A stretch of 64,000 nucleotides of DNA from Pardosa pseudoannulata (Eukaryota; Arthropoda; Arachnida; Araneae; Lycosidae), in NCBI GenBank assembly GCA_032207245.1, contig CM063504.1:79984958-80048957 (forward strand), in the 5' to 3' direction. The notes under the pieces are model-generated. The model had not been told where the DNA came from. It did not search any database and was given only the letters and a program-made list of their open reading frames with translations. Every line of letters starts with the position of its first letter. The first letter of the stretch is position 1. Below are positions 49,195 through 63,675 of this stretch, one piece after another. The translations under genes were made by a program, and so were the position numbers.

Positions 49195-49300
49195 AGGAGG
49201 TATTTATTGCGAGACCGGGACCTTTAGCCTCCGTGTTGCAAAAAGTAGACCGTAGCGCTCCAAAAACTAACCAAAACAAAACCAATTCTTAAATATGTTA
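49195..49300 (+). mobile_element. SINE family B body fragment
   Basis: gttgcaaaaagtagaccg and ctccaaaaactaaccaaaac match the body of the copies at 40.9 and 44.9 kb. The tRNA-like head is missing. A further related patch (accaaaaaccaaaaacagtt with aaaccggaaatgaat) lies at about 50440-50485. Confidence 0.65.
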
Positions 49301-52142
<2,842 letters not shown>

Positions 52143-54337
52143 TAACCAACTTGAAATAGAAACTCTAGAATTCATATCTTGAATTTGTTTATTTACTAAT
52201 ATTGGAATCAGCATTAGTAATCACGGAATTTTTGGTTTTTAAATGATAAATAGCTTATATCCATAAAAAGAATTTAAAAATTTAAATAAAAATTTATGAC
52301 ATTTGTTCTTTAGAATAATCCATTCTTTAAAATGTTTACTTTTGGGTCAAAGTTTTCAAAATAATATTATTGTTATTTATGCAATCAAAATATTTAATAT
52401 GATAGCAATAATAGCAAATAAGTATATATTCTTTGAGATGTTTAAAATTGCAGCTCATCACTAATGTAGACGAAATTATTAAAAAATGTTTAACTTTCAT
52501 ATTTCTTTTACTTCAAATGTCTGCATAAGCTTAGATTTAAGATATAAATCAATATATATTCGGTAAAAACGATGCAGGTATTAAAGACTTAATTTTTAAA
52601 TTCTTTAAAAAAATATTGTTTAAGTTATTGCCCATTCACCATATGAAATGTAAAGTGGAATATAACACCATAAAACAATAAAAAATCGTTGTACAAAACA
52701 AAGAGTGAAAAACTCTTTTGCACGTTAAGAAAAAATAATAAAATTTAGTGAAAACATATTTATATTATATCATGTCGATTATAGTATGATTAAATAGTTA
52801 ATGTAAATATTATAGTGCGACAGTTATAGAATGAATAAATTTCGTTTAATTTAAAAGTTAATACATTAGCGTTTAAATGCTCTAATTAAATTTTGCGAAG
52901 CTATTAGGGATTAATAATTTCTCGTTATTCATTAACATTCACTAACATTGGAGAAAATTCATATATCTAAATTTCTGTCTTTAGAAAATAATCTCCTTAT
53001 TAAAATCTTTCTGATTTGGTTAAAATGAATTTATTAAAATATCTTCTAAATCCGGACTACATTAATTTTAAAACTCATAATCTGCATGTTTATCCCGAAA
53101 AGGTAGTCTAATTAAAATTAATATTTTTGCCATTAAACAAATCCAAACTGGTTCCTAACTTTGGTTCCCGAAGATTAATTTTCAACCTCAACACCTCTAA
53201 GTCGTCAAGAAAACTAATTTGGTAAAATTATTATTTAGTTATATTTAGAAAATGGAGAAATACTAGAATTAAATATTATTATTATTATTTTGGACGTTTT
53301 TTGATACATTAATGACAAGATTTTTTTTTCTAAACTGAATACAGGTGATTAGTATTCTGAAACCTCCTTTCTGTATAAGGCTATTTGTCGGCCACCTGGA
53401 TCAAAAATCGTATCCTAAGGTGTTAAGATAAATCATTATAGCCAATAAAAGTGCTCTTTGGTTAAATTCGAAAGTTTTTAAAAATGCAGGTAAGAAAATG
53501 TTCAGTAAATTATCAAGATAATGCCTATAAGACTTCATAATGTTGGAGAGTTAAAGAACTTTTCAAAATCAATACTAAACTATAGAATATTATGTATTGT
53601 GCAAGGGCGTGGTTTAAGGTAATTTATTGCCTACTGTTGGAATCAAAAAGTATTGACTGCTATAGTGTATAATCGAACAAATTTTAAGTAAAACGAAGCT
53701 GAATATTAATTTAAGTTAAAGCGTGTTAAATTGGATTTTAAAATTTGAGCCTCGTGCTACGTTTGGGTGGGGGCGTGGTTTAAGTCATCTGATTATTTAC
53801 AGCGTGAAACTAAAAAGGTTGGCTCCTCCTGTAAAGACTTGAATAAAAATGTTTAAAAAGATAATAAAAGTTTAATGTCATAAGTTATTACTTGTTGAAT
53901 TTGATTTTAAGATGTTTATATCTTTGAAAAGCTATTTATTCAAGGTTTTTAAGGTGGAAAACAAGATTATATTGGCTGCGTCTTGATCTACGAAGAAGTC
54001 GAACCATTTGTTTGCAACTTTTAAATGCGAGATATACTTCCGAGTTTCTTTCCATCTACTATGGAAATAATTGCATATTGGATTGGATTTGGCATTGGAT
54101 TATACATATGGCATTTAATTCCGGCTATTTCCTTATTTTGATATTTTATTTAGATAATTTAATCTAACAATGACAAAAAATTTTAAGTTAAATGCATAAT
54201 ATTTAAATATACTACTTCTCACATATTTAAATTTCATATTTTTAATAAATGTTGTATGTATAATTGTCTATACCACTTTGAAAGAGCATAAAAAATAGAA
54301 AAAAATTTACATAGTTTAATACGATGTGTGCGGGACT
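52143..54337. other. AT-rich intergenic DNA, no gene seen
   Basis: gggcgtggtttaag occurs at about 53604 and 53771 in similar contexts (a weak ~165-bp repeat). Otherwise featureless. Confidence 0.5.
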
Positions 54338-54440
54338 CGTACTAGTACGTTTCTGACGAGTGATACTTGAGCACGGGACCCGTACTAGTACCTTTTCTGA
54401 TGATTGATAATTGAGCTCTTGTCATGTACTAGTACGGATT
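54338..54440. repeat. 43-bp tandem repeat centred on CGTACTAGTACG palindromes
   Basis: CGTACTAGTACG at 54338, CGTACTAGTACC at 54381 and TGTACTAGTACG at 54425. The interval sequence is shared (tttctga-gagtgat-acttgagc, then ttttctga-gattgat-aattgagc). So this is an imperfect 43-44-bp tandem of about 2.3 units, each with a 10-12-bp palindrome. Confidence 0.85.
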
Positions 54441-54929
54441 AGTGTAACAACATGGTCTGTTTGTGAGTACAAAAATAACGGTATATATACTGGAAAAGGA
54501 TGCCGAATGTTCTTGTCTACTACATAGATTCTGGAAAAATTTAGACAAATAAAAACTAGTTTTTACATCAGTCGATGTGACTGATCTAAAATTAAATAAT
54601 TTTCGATCTATTGAGATTTAACTGAATAACTAAATTTAGTCGCAAAGCTTCAACTCCCGGAAAAATTCTCGGTATAATGAAATGTAACCGCACACAATGT
54701 GTTAATAAACATATAAAGGTAGTTCTTGCAAATTGTACGTGTTGACATATATTCCACTTTAAATATAGAAATAAGCAAATTTTTCATATTTTATTAAAAA
54801 CATAGAAATGTTTGTTAGAAATTGTACATGTATTTATACTTTCCACAATAAATGGACATCGAGACAAAGCAAATTTTACATGATTTATACAAAAACAGAA
54901 GTAATGGTTACAAATTATATTATGTTCTC

Positions 54930-55060
54930 TCTCGAATGTCACAGAAGAGCCTGCAAGTCCTGAGATTTCTATCAGTGAGAATAAAATGACAACAAAAGAA
55001 AAAAATGCCATCTAAAAGGAAAGAAGAGATAGATAAATATGAATTCGTAAACAAAATTAG
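54930..55060 (-). mobile_element. Diverged SINE family A fragment
   Basis: tgagatttctatcagtgaga, aaaatgacaacaaaagaaaa and gaagagatagataaatatga align with the cttctatcagtaagcac, aaaatgacaacgagcg and gcaaagagatagaagg blocks of family A. Head and 3' end are not recognisable. The minus frame 54784-55011 is a chance reading. Confidence 0.55.
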
Positions 55061-55294
55061 TTCCAAATCCACGACAATAATTTACTAGAGGTGTAGAACA
55101 TGTTTTTTGTAACTGGCTCGTGATATAAAAAATCCATAAAAATACGGTAGAGCATATTGCTATTTATTAAAAAAAAGTGCGAAATTCTGATTAAAATAAA
55201 TTCAATTAAGTATTCAAAATGAAGAATGAGGCATAAACGTCGGTGAATAAATAATGGCTTTAGTTTAAAAAAGGGACTTTCTCGTAAGTGGAAG

Positions 55295-55599
55295 GTTGTG
55301 GGCAGGTCCGTAGCCAGAAATTATTTTCGGAGGGGGACCAAGGGAAAAAGATACCTTTTGTCTGTGAATGATAATTCAACTAATGAAAGGGAAAGCACTG
55401 TATTTCCGGCCAGCGGCCCAGCAAGACTTTTGTGGTCTCAGGGGTTTTTTCAAAGAAAATAACTGTCAATGTTCATGAACAACTAGGCTAATAGCACATA
55501 CATAGTCGTGGGACATTGTCTATCCACAAAATAGTCTTTCAAAATTTCGGGGGGGGACCAGTCCCCCACATCCCACCTGCCTACGGCCTTGGTTGTGGG
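55295..55599. mobile_element. hAT-type MITE with perfect 8-bp target duplication
   Basis: The element at 55303-55591 has inverted ends CAGGTCCGTAGCCAG and, on the other strand, CAAGGCCGTAGGCAG. It is bordered by identical octamers gttgtggg at 55295-55302 and 55592-55599. An 8-bp duplication with ends starting CA-G is the hAT hallmark. It is about 289 bp, with G-rich tracts next to both ends (cggagggggacc, cggggggggaccagtccccc) and no coding capacity. Confidence 0.85.
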
Positions 55600-57101
<1,502 letters not shown>

Positions 57102-57627
57102 TAATATATCAAGATTATTTCACTCTAATATAGCTTTAAAAAAACCTTCTCTCTCCTATTCTAATTAATTAAAACCTATTTTTCCAACCCCAAAATGTCT
57201 TAAGTAAAGGAGTGTCTTGGACTTCCAACCCATTTCTCAAATCTTTCTGTGCAATAGATGTAAATTTTCTGTCCATTCAACACAATTTCCAGCTGTCTCG
57301 ATAAAATACCTCATTCCTACAATGATCTAAGTTCGCTGAATTAGCTTCTTGTCCCTTGTGAAAATTCTATGGTTCTTGCTGTGGGGTCCACTCTGTTCCA
57401 GCACGTGTTTTCGTGTACATTCTTTCGTCTGCAACTGACTAGTTTAGATGTTCTTTTCTAGCAGCTCTTAAATAAAATTTCAATTAGACTTGTGTGCTAT
57501 TTTCTTCAATATGGCCCAACTGCTAGCTGACTAGACTTCCCCTTGGATAGTAGCCCGGACAAGTAAAAACAATAGGGGCTACATACTTATCGTGACCGAA
57601 AGTTATTACTCCGCTGCATTACATATA
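57102..57627. other. Intergenic DNA, possibly a retroelement edge
   Basis: Less AT-rich, with cagcacgtgttttcgtgt, an aataaaa signal at 57471 and a ctccgctgcattaca end near 57623. This might be the end of an LTR, but no TG start, tandem partner or target duplication was found. Confidence 0.3.
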
Positions 57628-58216
57628 AAGGGTGTCCCATAACGACAGCATAAGCTCTGCACAGCTGGATTCATCGTTGGAAGTACATAAAAACTGCCCA
57701 AATAAGAATTCCTATACGATCCGTAGTTCACGAGAAAAATGCGAAAAAAAAAAAAACTATGACGTCACTGCCGGTGCAAGAAAAGACACTTTATTGAACA
57801 CATAAACAACAATATATGCACTGGTCTACTTTCCATTACATCGACCGTACATCAGGTACATGTCGCAGTAGTCAAGAACAGAATACATGGCCACCATACG
57901 AAGAGTACCGATTACTGCAAGATGCAACCTTTTAAATACCATTTCAACGGCGGCTTAACGTCATTGCATGCATGACGCGATATGCGCGGCGAACGTTATA
58001 AACATTATTGTCTGGAGAGATATGCAAATAGTGTTGTTGAAAGGTCCAATAAAGTGTTTTTTCTTGCACCGGCAGTGACGTCATACTTTGTTTTTCGTAT
58101 TTTTCTCATAAATTATGGATCGTACAGGAACGCTTCTTTGGACAGTTTTTACGTACTCCCAACGAGGAATCTTACGGGGCAGAGTTTATGGGGGGTAGTG
58201 TTTGGACTTCCTGTAT
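57628..58216. mobile_element. TA-flanked MITE with long inverted arms and a transposase remnant
   Basis: Left arm from aagggtgtcccat (57628), right arm ending ggacttcctg (about 58213), with TA at both edges. The arms pair for about 170 bases: ctctgcacagc with gggcagag, agtacataaaaactgccc with ggacagtttttacgtactcc, atacgatccgtag with atggatcgtac, and tgacgtcactgccggtgcaa with ttgcaccggcagtgacgtca, down to acactttattg / caataaagtgtt. The centre holds a short minus-strand frame with a DUF4817-like motif. This looks like a deletion derivative of an autonomous element. Each arm carries TGACGTCA (57760-57767, 58076-58083). Confidence 0.8.
57826..57942 (-). pseudogene. DUF4817-like transposon protein N-terminus, truncated
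   Basis: A 38-codon minus-strand frame from ATG (57940-57942) to TAG (57826-57828). It contains MVAMYSVLDYCDMYLMYGRC then NGK. The pattern aromatic-x-x-D-M-x-x-x-YG-x-C-x-GN is the start of DUF4817, a helix-turn-helix-like domain common in arthropod transposon proteins, where the GN is normally followed by A-x-x-A-A. The stop falls exactly there. It lies at the centre of the inverted-arm MITE, as expected for a residue of the parent element. Recognition is from memory of the family, with no alignment run. Confidence 0.5.
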
Positions 58217-59039
58217 AAATATATGTATACACACATATGTATATGTATATACATACACATATATATATCGAAATATCTACTTGCCTGTGGGTAGATTAAA
58301 ATATAATCTGCGTATATGAAGATTTAATGCTGAAATCGATAGTCGCCTATGAATCACAAAAAAAGGTTGCTTCGGATTAAAAAGCCAATTAAAAATTAGA
58401 TTTTTTTCAACTTTGGATTAAAACGAAACTTAACATTTATAAATTACTCTTACGGCCTGTAATCACATACGGTATACTATTCTCTTAATAAATAAGAGAT
58501 CAAATTGTTGAATTTTGACAGATACTCAGAGATATCTTTAGAGGGGTTTAGGAATACACAAAACAAATATCGTACCCTATATAATCACGAGTTACATTAG
58601 AAATATAAGCAACATGATATGGTTACTGTTATTAAAGTCAATCGCATTCTATTATTGGGGCATCTTTATCGGTTATATTCTCTAAATCAAAAGGAGTAAG
58701 AAAAAAGGTTTGTCCACTGACCAGTTAATTGGGTGTTGTTGAAAAAAAACTTGAAGATAATTGACGTAACAAACTGGAAAGCCAGGGTACCCAATAGGTC
58801 AAGAATGCAAAGACATTCTGGGACATCTTGTGACTGTAAGAGCTGAGTACCCAAGAAGATGAAGATAGGCAGGTTAGAAAAATTTACCTACCTTTAATAA
58901 TAACTTAAGGGTTCGTACGACTTTTAAATGTCAAAAAAATATAAAAAAAATATTATTTTCGACTTCTCATACCTTGAATACTACCAGTTTTACAAGCATA
59001 ATCTTTTAACATAGAACAAGCTATTTTCTTTACAACATC
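58217..59039. other. AT-rich intergenic DNA, no gene seen
   Basis: Starts with a short tatgtatacacacatatgta-type simple repeat (58218-58268). Nothing else recognised. Confidence 0.5.
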
Positions 59040-59488
59040 TCATCGTTCTCCTCGGGTGCACGGTTCTGTACCCGAAGATGACAAAAATTCAAAAACTTAA
59101 TTTAAATTATTAAAAATTGTTTTTTATGTTTATTTATTATTCTTTAGGCCTTTTTTGAACTTTTAATGCAGTTTAATTATTTTTAAAACACTTATTTTTT
59201 TTTCAAATTTTTCAATTTTTTCGACTTTGATCATTTTAATTCAATATTTTTTGTTTATTTTGTACGGATGTCACTGGCCGCAAAAATATTTTATGTTTTT
59301 CTATCCCTAAACTCTCTACTCTCTAGTTATTGTGTTATGAACTCACGAATCCACCCTTCTATCTCTTTGCTCTTTTATGTGTTTATTTTTCGCTCGTTGT
59401 CATTTTTGTGCTTACTGACAGAAGCCTCTGGATTGAAGGGCTCGGCCCATATGGTCCAGTTGCTACATCACCTTTAAAGCATTTAAAG
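59040..59488 (+). mobile_element. SINE family A, long plus-strand copy
   Basis: Starts in the head at ctcgggtgcacggttctgta (B box GGTTCTGTACC at 59062-59072), with the A box lost. It runs through the A/T-rich body (tattattctttaggcctttt), ttgtacggatgtcactggcc, ctatccctaaactctctact, gcttactgacagaagcctct and gggctcggcccatatggtcc. It ends at acctttaaagcatttaaag (59488). The two plus frames at 59268-59518 are chance readings shared with other copies. Confidence 0.85.
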
Positions 59489-59490
59489 TT

Positions 59491-60440
59491 TTTATATACA
59501 AAACAAATTCATTTTTGAAACATAAAAAATATTTTTGAGAGAAAGTTTTTAATAAGAGACATTTTGTTGTTAACAGAAATAATATCAAGAACAACGCGCA
59601 TGATTACTGAAAATATAATTAAGTTTAAGATAAACTTATTGTTTTAAAACATACTACAATATCTCAAAAAAACTTGAACTTAAATTTGTATATATATTAA
59701 AGATACATATTTATTTATAAAAAAATTTGATAAAAGACAAATTTTTTCTTTAAACATTAAAAATTTATCATTGCAACAAAAAAAAGACGTATTTTGGGAA
59801 GAACATTTACAGAAGAACATTTATGTTCAATCGGATAAAAATTATGTTGTATATAACCTGTAAAAGTTTCATGAAAAAAAATTAAAAACTGTTTGCGACA
59901 ACATAAACACAATTTGAGAAAAACCAAGCCAAAGATTGTTTTATAGCAAATTACAGTAGGTAAAGTAGGTACAAATCATTATCTTTATATACAAAACAAA
60001 TTCATTTTTGAAACATAAAAAATATTTTTGAGAGAAAGTTTTTAATAAGAGACATTTTGTTGTTAACAGAAATAATATCAAGAACAACGCGCATGATTAC
60101 TGAAAATATAATTAAGTTTAAGATAAACTTATTGTTTTAAAACATACTACAATATCTCAAAAAAACTTGAACTTAAATTTGTATATATATTAAAGATACA
60201 TATTTATTTATAAAAAAATTTGATAAAAGACAAATTTTTTCATTAAAAATTAAAAATTTATCAGTGAAAAAAAGACATATTTTGTGAAATATAGAAAAAC
60301 ATTTAGGTTCAATCGGATAAAAATTATATTACATACAACCTGTAAAAATTTCATGAAAAAAATTAAAAACTGTTTGCGATAACATAAACACAATTTGAGG
60401 AAAACCAATTTAAAGTTCTTTTATAGCAGATTACAGTAGG
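59491..60440. repeat. 493-bp tandem duplication (2 copies)
   Basis: tttatatacaaaacaaattc begins at 59491 and again at 59984. The first ~240 bases of the two copies appear identical. The later part differs by small indels, for example aagaacatttacagaa present only in copy 1. The second copy fades after about 60440 (ttacagtaggtaaa). Copy 1 starts right at the end of the SINE. Confidence 0.93.
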
Positions 60441-61514
60441 TAAAAACTTGTTTACAATAAACAGCTGATATTTTTCTATTCATAACCCTTTCTCAATATT
60501 GGAATTTTTTAAGCAGGTAGTATTAAAATTCTCAGATCTCGACTTCTTTTCACATATATTTTTTTCTGAAAAATCTAATTTTTTTGTCGATTTAACAGTC
60601 GTATGACTCCTTAACCTCTTTAAAATACAGTCATTACATTTATCCATTTTATCTACTGTATATGGTGCACTACATACAAGGTCCAGAATATGAGATAAAA
60701 GAGCAATACAGCAGGTATACAGCAGGTGAAAGGCGACAAGCAGTTAATGTAATAGATTTGAAGAACGAACACAGAACGGGGTTTGCTTTTGTCTCCATGT
60801 GTTAGTTGTCTAACCTGTCCTACGTGGGAGTCCAAGGGGGACAATTGTCTCTGTGTGCTGTTGGAATTCGCACTGTCGAAGATGTTTATTCCCAGTTTGA
60901 AGTTCTGACTCATGACTTGTTTATTCAGCTACGTACTTTATCATTTAAAGCATAAATGTCCTTCAGTAAAAGTTGAAAATCGTTTAAGGATATTGTGTCT
61001 TAAATTAACACTGTTCTGGAATTTGTTTCTTGTAAGGGAATTCCCAATGTTCAAATGAACTCCTTAGACCACATCAAACAGAGCTGTTGCCAGGATTTCA
61101 TTTTGGGAAATGGTATTCAAACTGTCTACAGCCAATTATACAATTCACTGTATTAAACTTAAAAAACAAACATATAAAATTTAATATTAACAACAGTACA
61201 ACAGTATTAAAACTATATAATATGTGATATTATGTATAGTAATCTAAAATTGCCTGCACAATCTCATGTAATGTGTGTAAGTAAATGTGTAAAAGAATTG
61301 GAGCACAAATATTTATTAAAGTAGATAGATTATCAATAAAAGAATTGTTAGAGGAGATCAGTTCATTAGTTGATGCAGGTAACAATCCACTATAACAATC
61401 AAAATAAATTATTTTTTTTAATTAAAAAATTTTATTCCTGATTACGAATTTTAATTTTTATATGTGTTGAAGTATTTTTTCTTCCTTGCTATTTGTCAGT
61501 ATTAATTCAAATAA
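60441..61514. other. Intergenic DNA with a GC-richer patch
   Basis: The patch at 60660-60910 has an 86-codon minus frame without recognised motif. Its composition and the aataaac signal on the minus strand could fit an LTR or UTR fragment, but no boundaries are visible. The remainder is AT-rich and featureless. Confidence 0.35.
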
Positions 61515-61805
61515 ACTGACATTGTTATTGATCCTCTAGAATATTCAACTATGTGGAATATAGTAGCTTTTTGTTTACATTAAATTTCCCTCTTTTACAC
61601 AATTGTAAATTATTTTAATGTAATACGAGGTTATTATTTTTCTTAAAATTTAAATGCACTGACATTGTTATTGATCTTCTAGAATATTCAACTATGTCGA
61701 ATATAAATAGATTTTTCTTTATATTAAATTTCCCTCTTTTACACAAATGTAAATCATGTAATGATACGAAGTTACGTATAATACGAGATTATTATTTTTC
61801 TTAAA
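61515..61805. repeat. 143-bp tandem duplication
   Basis: actgacattgttattgatc begins at 61515 and 61658. Both copies continue through tctagaatattcaactatgt and aaatttccctcttttacaca to ttattatttttcttaaaatt. Moderately diverged. Confidence 0.9.
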
Positions 61806-62117
61806 ATTTAGAACAGCTATTTTTTTTATTTTAATTTTATCCTTTATACTCTTTTTCTTATATTTAAAATGAACAAATATCCATGAGCCCTAGAAAAAAT
61901 ATTTTTTATAACACAGGGATTCCCTTTATTTTTAATTAAACAACTAAAATCAATAAATCTTTATTTTTATTAAACTATGCCTATTATTTCATACTGGTTC
62001 AGTCGTCGTCTTGAACTTTATGAAATTTCTTGGCAGAATTTTAAGAAAGCTGTTCCTGAATGTGTGGCACTCGGCCATGCATAAAGTTTCCAATGTGCCT
62101 CTCGAGATGCACTAGTT

Positions 62118-62153
62118 CTCAGGGCCGTAACTAGGAGGTTCTTTAGCACCCGT

Positions 62154-62217
<64 letters not shown>

Positions 62218-62245
62218 GGTCTGAGCCCCTACAGACAAATATAGG
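62118..62245. mobile_element. Transposon-end-like segment carrying a 59-base A run
   Basis: tcagggccgtaactaggagg (62119) and gcacccgtagc precede a run of A (62157-62215). After it comes ctggtctgagcccctacaga. The CAGGGCCGTA start resembles ends of non-autonomous DNA elements such as the hAT MITE at 55303. No target duplication seen. Confidence 0.35.
62157..62215. repeat. 59-base A run
   Basis: Uninterrupted poly-A. Confidence 0.97.
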
Positions 62246-62296
62246 GAGAAAATTGACAAACGTTTTTTTTTTTCTGTCTGTAAAATGTATTCTTTA

Positions 62297-62497
62297 TAGG
62301 CGATGTGGCAACTGGACCATTTGGTCCGAGCCTTTCAGTCCAGAGGCTTCTGTCAGTAAGCGCAAAAATGACAACGAGAGATAAATAAACACATAAAAGA
62401 GCAAGGATGAGGGGGGGCGTGGGAGGGGGGGTGGGGTGGGGGGGGGGGGGGGGGGGGGTGGGGGTCCATGACACAAAACTAGAGAGTAGAGAGTTTA
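62297..62497 (-). mobile_element. SINE family A 3' fragment with G-run expansion
   Basis: Begins aggcgatgtggcaactggac, then the gggccgagccc-like, cttctgtcagtaagcgcaaa and caacgagagataaataaaca blocks. A G-rich run (62411-62466) replaces the gatagaaggtggattcgtga part. The sequence then resumes at catgacacaaaactagagag. The minus frames with poly-proline are translations of the G run. Confidence 0.8.
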
Positions 62498-62515
62498 TAA
62501 CATGTATAATCAAAA

Positions 62516-62605
62516 AGTGGTGATGCAACTGGACCATATGGGCCGAGCCCTTCAATCCAGAGGCTTCTGTCAGCAAGCACTAAAATGACAACGAGCGAAG
62601 ATAAC
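62516..62605 (-). mobile_element. SINE family A 3'-end fragment
   Basis: tggtgatgcaactggaccat, gggccgagcccttcaatcc and acaacgagcgaa. Truncated after about 62605. Confidence 0.8.
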
Positions 62606-62936
62606 GGTATCGTCGTCTTCCATTTGATGGTAGTTGTCGGAGTCCCTGGCCAATGAGGGCATATCTCCAGTAGTAAAGATGTATAATAATAAAGGGAGCG
62701 GTTCTTGATGAGTATTATATGTGATACAGATGCCAGTTCCATTAAATATAAGAAAAAATAATAAAAGTTAAGTAAATTAATAATAAAAGAATAATAATTA
62801 AAAAAAGGCTAAAAAATAATATGATAGTAATAATTAAATATGACATAAATGCGATTAAATATGGTTTAAAATGAGTAAATGCGATTAAATATGAGTATAA
62901 TATAGTATCTTAAGAGTAAAACGTAGAATTACATTG
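62606..62936. other. Spacer between SINE copies
   Basis: AT-rich, with gcgattaaatatgag motifs reminiscent of the 86-bp repeat at 23440-23715. A short GC-richer part lies at 62610-62660. No gene. Confidence 0.45.
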
Positions 62937-63414
62937 AAAAAAACCCTATCCATCAAAGGCATCAAAGGTGGTGATGCAACTGGACCCTGTGGGCCGAGCC
63001 CGTCAATCCAGAGGCTTCTATCAGTAAGCACAAAAATGACAACGAGCGAAAAAATAAACACATAAAAGAGCAAAGAGATAGAAGGGTTGATTCGTGAGTT
63101 CATAACACAAAACTAGAGAGTAGAAAGTTTAGGGATAGTAAAACATAAATATTTTTGTGGCCAGTGACATCCGTACAAAATAAGCCGAAAATTTGAATAA
63201 TAATGAGTAAAAACAAAAAATTTTAAAAATTTTGAAAATGATAAAAATATACGTTTTAAAAATAAATAATCTGTCTTAAATTTTGAAAAAGGCCTAAATA
63301 ATAATGTTTAATTATAATAATAATTTTTTATTAATTTTTTTGGTGTTATAAATTTTTATTTGCTGAGTAGTAATGACCGGGTACGAAAATTTGGGAAAAA
63401 AAAAACCCTATCCA
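62937..63414 (-). mobile_element. SINE family A copy with target duplication
   Basis: caaaggcatcaaaggtggtg (62954) to gaccgggtacgaaaatttgg (about 63394), 5'-truncated (no tRNA-like head). It is flanked by aaaaaaccctatcca ending at 62952 and again ending at 63414, a direct repeat of about 15 bp consistent with a target-site duplication made by LINE machinery. Confidence 0.85.
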
Positions 63415-63674
63415 CAGGATCACAGGATGGATCAGCACAGAACTGCCTGGGCCAAGCCCTCTAGTTCTGAGATACATATGAATTTGGGCAAAACACTATT
63501 GAATTGTATTGGCTATGACTGGGAGTAGAGAATAAAAGGAAAAGGCAATGGTTGCTTGAGTTTGGGCAGGGGACATAACACAAATAACAACAATTATAAG
63601 TTCAGAGTACAGCCTAATTCTGACGAGAGTCAGAAAAGCAAGAAAAGCTTAATAGCAGTTTTAAACCCTATCCA
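63415..63674 (-). mobile_element. Second SINE-like insertion at the same target
   Basis: Starts caggatcacaggatggatca, then gaactgcctgggccaagccc and tctagttctgagatacat, matching the 3' end of the family-A variant at 19752. The rest (ggcaatggttgcttgagttt, gttcagagtacagcc) is different, so it is a related family sharing its 3' tail. A third copy of aaaccctatccat (63663-63675) closes it. Confidence 0.65.
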
Positions 63675-63675
63675 T

